From positions 1 through 35,142 of the forward strand of contig JAJRUF010000143.1 of assembly GCA_024277935.1 (NCBI GenBank): 35,142 bases of DNA. Direction: 5' to 3'. The stretch comes from Gammaproteobacteria bacterium (GTDB taxonomy: Bacteria > Pseudomonadota > Gammaproteobacteria > Methylococcales > Methylomonadaceae). Made by a program: the position numbers and the translations under genes. Positions 34,553 through 35,142 of the stretch are shown here, piece after piece. The notes beneath the pieces were generated by a model, which was given only the letters and a program-made list of their open reading frames with translations, had not been told where the DNA came from and did no database searches. Position 1 is the stretch's first letter, and every line of letters begins with the position of its first letter.

Positions 34553-34957
34553 ATGAGATATAAAGAAGAAATGGAAGTTTATGATGATATTAACGTGACA
34601 CCTATGCTGGATGTGGCGTATGTATTATTAATTGTATTTATCCTGATGACAACAGCATCCATTCAGGGTATTAAAGTAAACTTGCCGAAAGCGAGTAATA
34701 CGCCCAGCTTATCAAAACCACAAACTAAAGCGATTACAATCATGGCTGATGGAACTATCTTTTTAGATACCTATCCAGTCACTATGGAGCAATTAGAATC
34801 AACTTTATTGCAATATAAGGCGGTTAATCCTGCTTTACCTATTGTGATAAAAGGTGATTCTGGTGCGCAATATCAATATGTTGTTAGTGTGTTAGATTTA
34901 TTAGGTCGTTTGGATATAACGCAAATCGGCTTAGTCACCCAAAAACTGGTTAAGTAG
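34553..34957 (+). CDS. exbD: ExbD/TolR-family inner-membrane protein
   Basis: ExbD is the partner of ExbB in proton-driven energising complexes. The 134-residue protein has a short cytoplasmic start, INVTPMLDVAYVLLIVFIL with the conserved membrane Asp20, and a periplasmic domain (AITIMADGTIFLD, PIVIKGDSG) ending in a helix. Length and layout are those of ExbD. It lies 81 bases after the ExbB-fusion gene and 9 bases before a TonB-like gene, giving an exbB-exbD-tonB order. Confidence 0.93.
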   Translation: MRYKEEMEVYDDINVTPMLDVAYVLLIVFILMTTASIQGIKVNLPKASNTPSLSKPQTKAITIMADGTIFLDTYPVTMEQLESTLLQYKAVNPALPIVIKGDSGAQYQYVVSVLDLLGRLDITQIGLVTQKLVK

Positions 34958-34966
34958 TCTTTAATA

Positions 34967-35142
34967 ATGAGTAACAAAAATCATTATCTCGTTTACCTGC
35001 CACGTATTGTGGCTGTGATTGTTATTATTGGCATAATCTATGGTGTGATTACTTTTATACAAGGCTTTCTGGATAAAAAGCCTGAAAAGAAAGGCCCAAA
35101 AGTACAAAAAATCACTTTGTTTAAACCGCCACCGCCTCCTCC
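34967..35142 (+). CDS. TonB-like energy transducer (N-terminal part; runs off the window)
   Basis: An ATG at 34967 opens a frame that stays open to the window end (58 codons). It encodes a short cytoplasmic start, one membrane helix (RIVAVIVIIGIIYGVITFI), a charged stretch (KKPEKKGPK) and the beginning of a proline run (FKPPPPPP). This is the usual N-terminal anatomy of TonB. The C-terminal domain that would confirm it is outside the window. Position 9 bases after exbD supports the call. Confidence 0.75.
   Translation, partial: MSNKNHYLVYLPRIVAVIVIIGIIYGVITFIQGFLDKKPEKKGPKVQKITLFKPPPPP

Noticed and set aside
1-35142. CRISPR arrays, tRNA or rRNA genes
   Set aside because: I saw no regularly spaced direct repeats and no cloverleaf or rRNA-like sequence in the intergenic regions; all sizeable repeats are palindromes.

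Overview
The window looks like chromosomal DNA of a low-GC gammaproteobacterium, most likely a Methylococcales-type methanotroph. The reasons are a methylene-tetrahydromethanopterin dehydrogenase (mtdB), the bamB-der order typical of Gammaproteobacteria, the nagZ-hpt pair, a VPLPA/PEP-CTERM type surface protein and a filamentous-haemagglutinin secretion locus. The taxonomic assignment is an inference from gene content.

Left part (1-16680) is mostly housekeeping. It holds bamB (5' part outside the window), der, tpx and ssb on the plus strand. On the minus strand follow mtdB with a GAPDH/E4PDH-like gene, a cupin, hpt and nagZ. Divergent from nagZ is a FliL-like exported protein. Next come a decayed patch (transposase remnant, a small acidic ORF, a frameshifted and truncated DUF255 gene), then dusA, folE, a two-gene unit for a small CxxC membrane protein and a membrane-spanning MutS-family ATPase, purT, a lytic transglycosylase and an HDOD protein.

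Right part (16900 to the end) looks like one cell-surface module. It starts with a divergent gene for a ribbon-helix-helix-like protein. Facing it is a long leader that contains a cyclic-di-GMP-I (GEMM-I) riboswitch whose 3' side overlaps an intrinsic terminator. Downstream are a PEP-CTERM protein, a cysteine-rich PstS-like periplasmic protein, a two-partner secretion translocator (ShlB/FhaC family), a 3316-residue filamentous-haemagglutinin exoprotein with a C-terminal cysteine pair, a DUF2341-LamG-ExbB fusion, ExbD, and the start of a TonB-like protein cut by the window end.

The most interesting signal is regulatory. An identical 12-base element (TGTAATACGTTT) occurs twice in the control region between the ribbon-helix-helix gene and the riboswitch, and once upstream of the DUF2341-LamG-ExbB gene, 15 kb away. 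With the riboswitch, this suggests that a local DNA-binding protein and c-di-GMP together control a secreted adhesin/matrix module that includes its own TonB-type energising complex. The 409-base spacer between the translocator and exoprotein genes is packed with palindromic repeat elements of different families.
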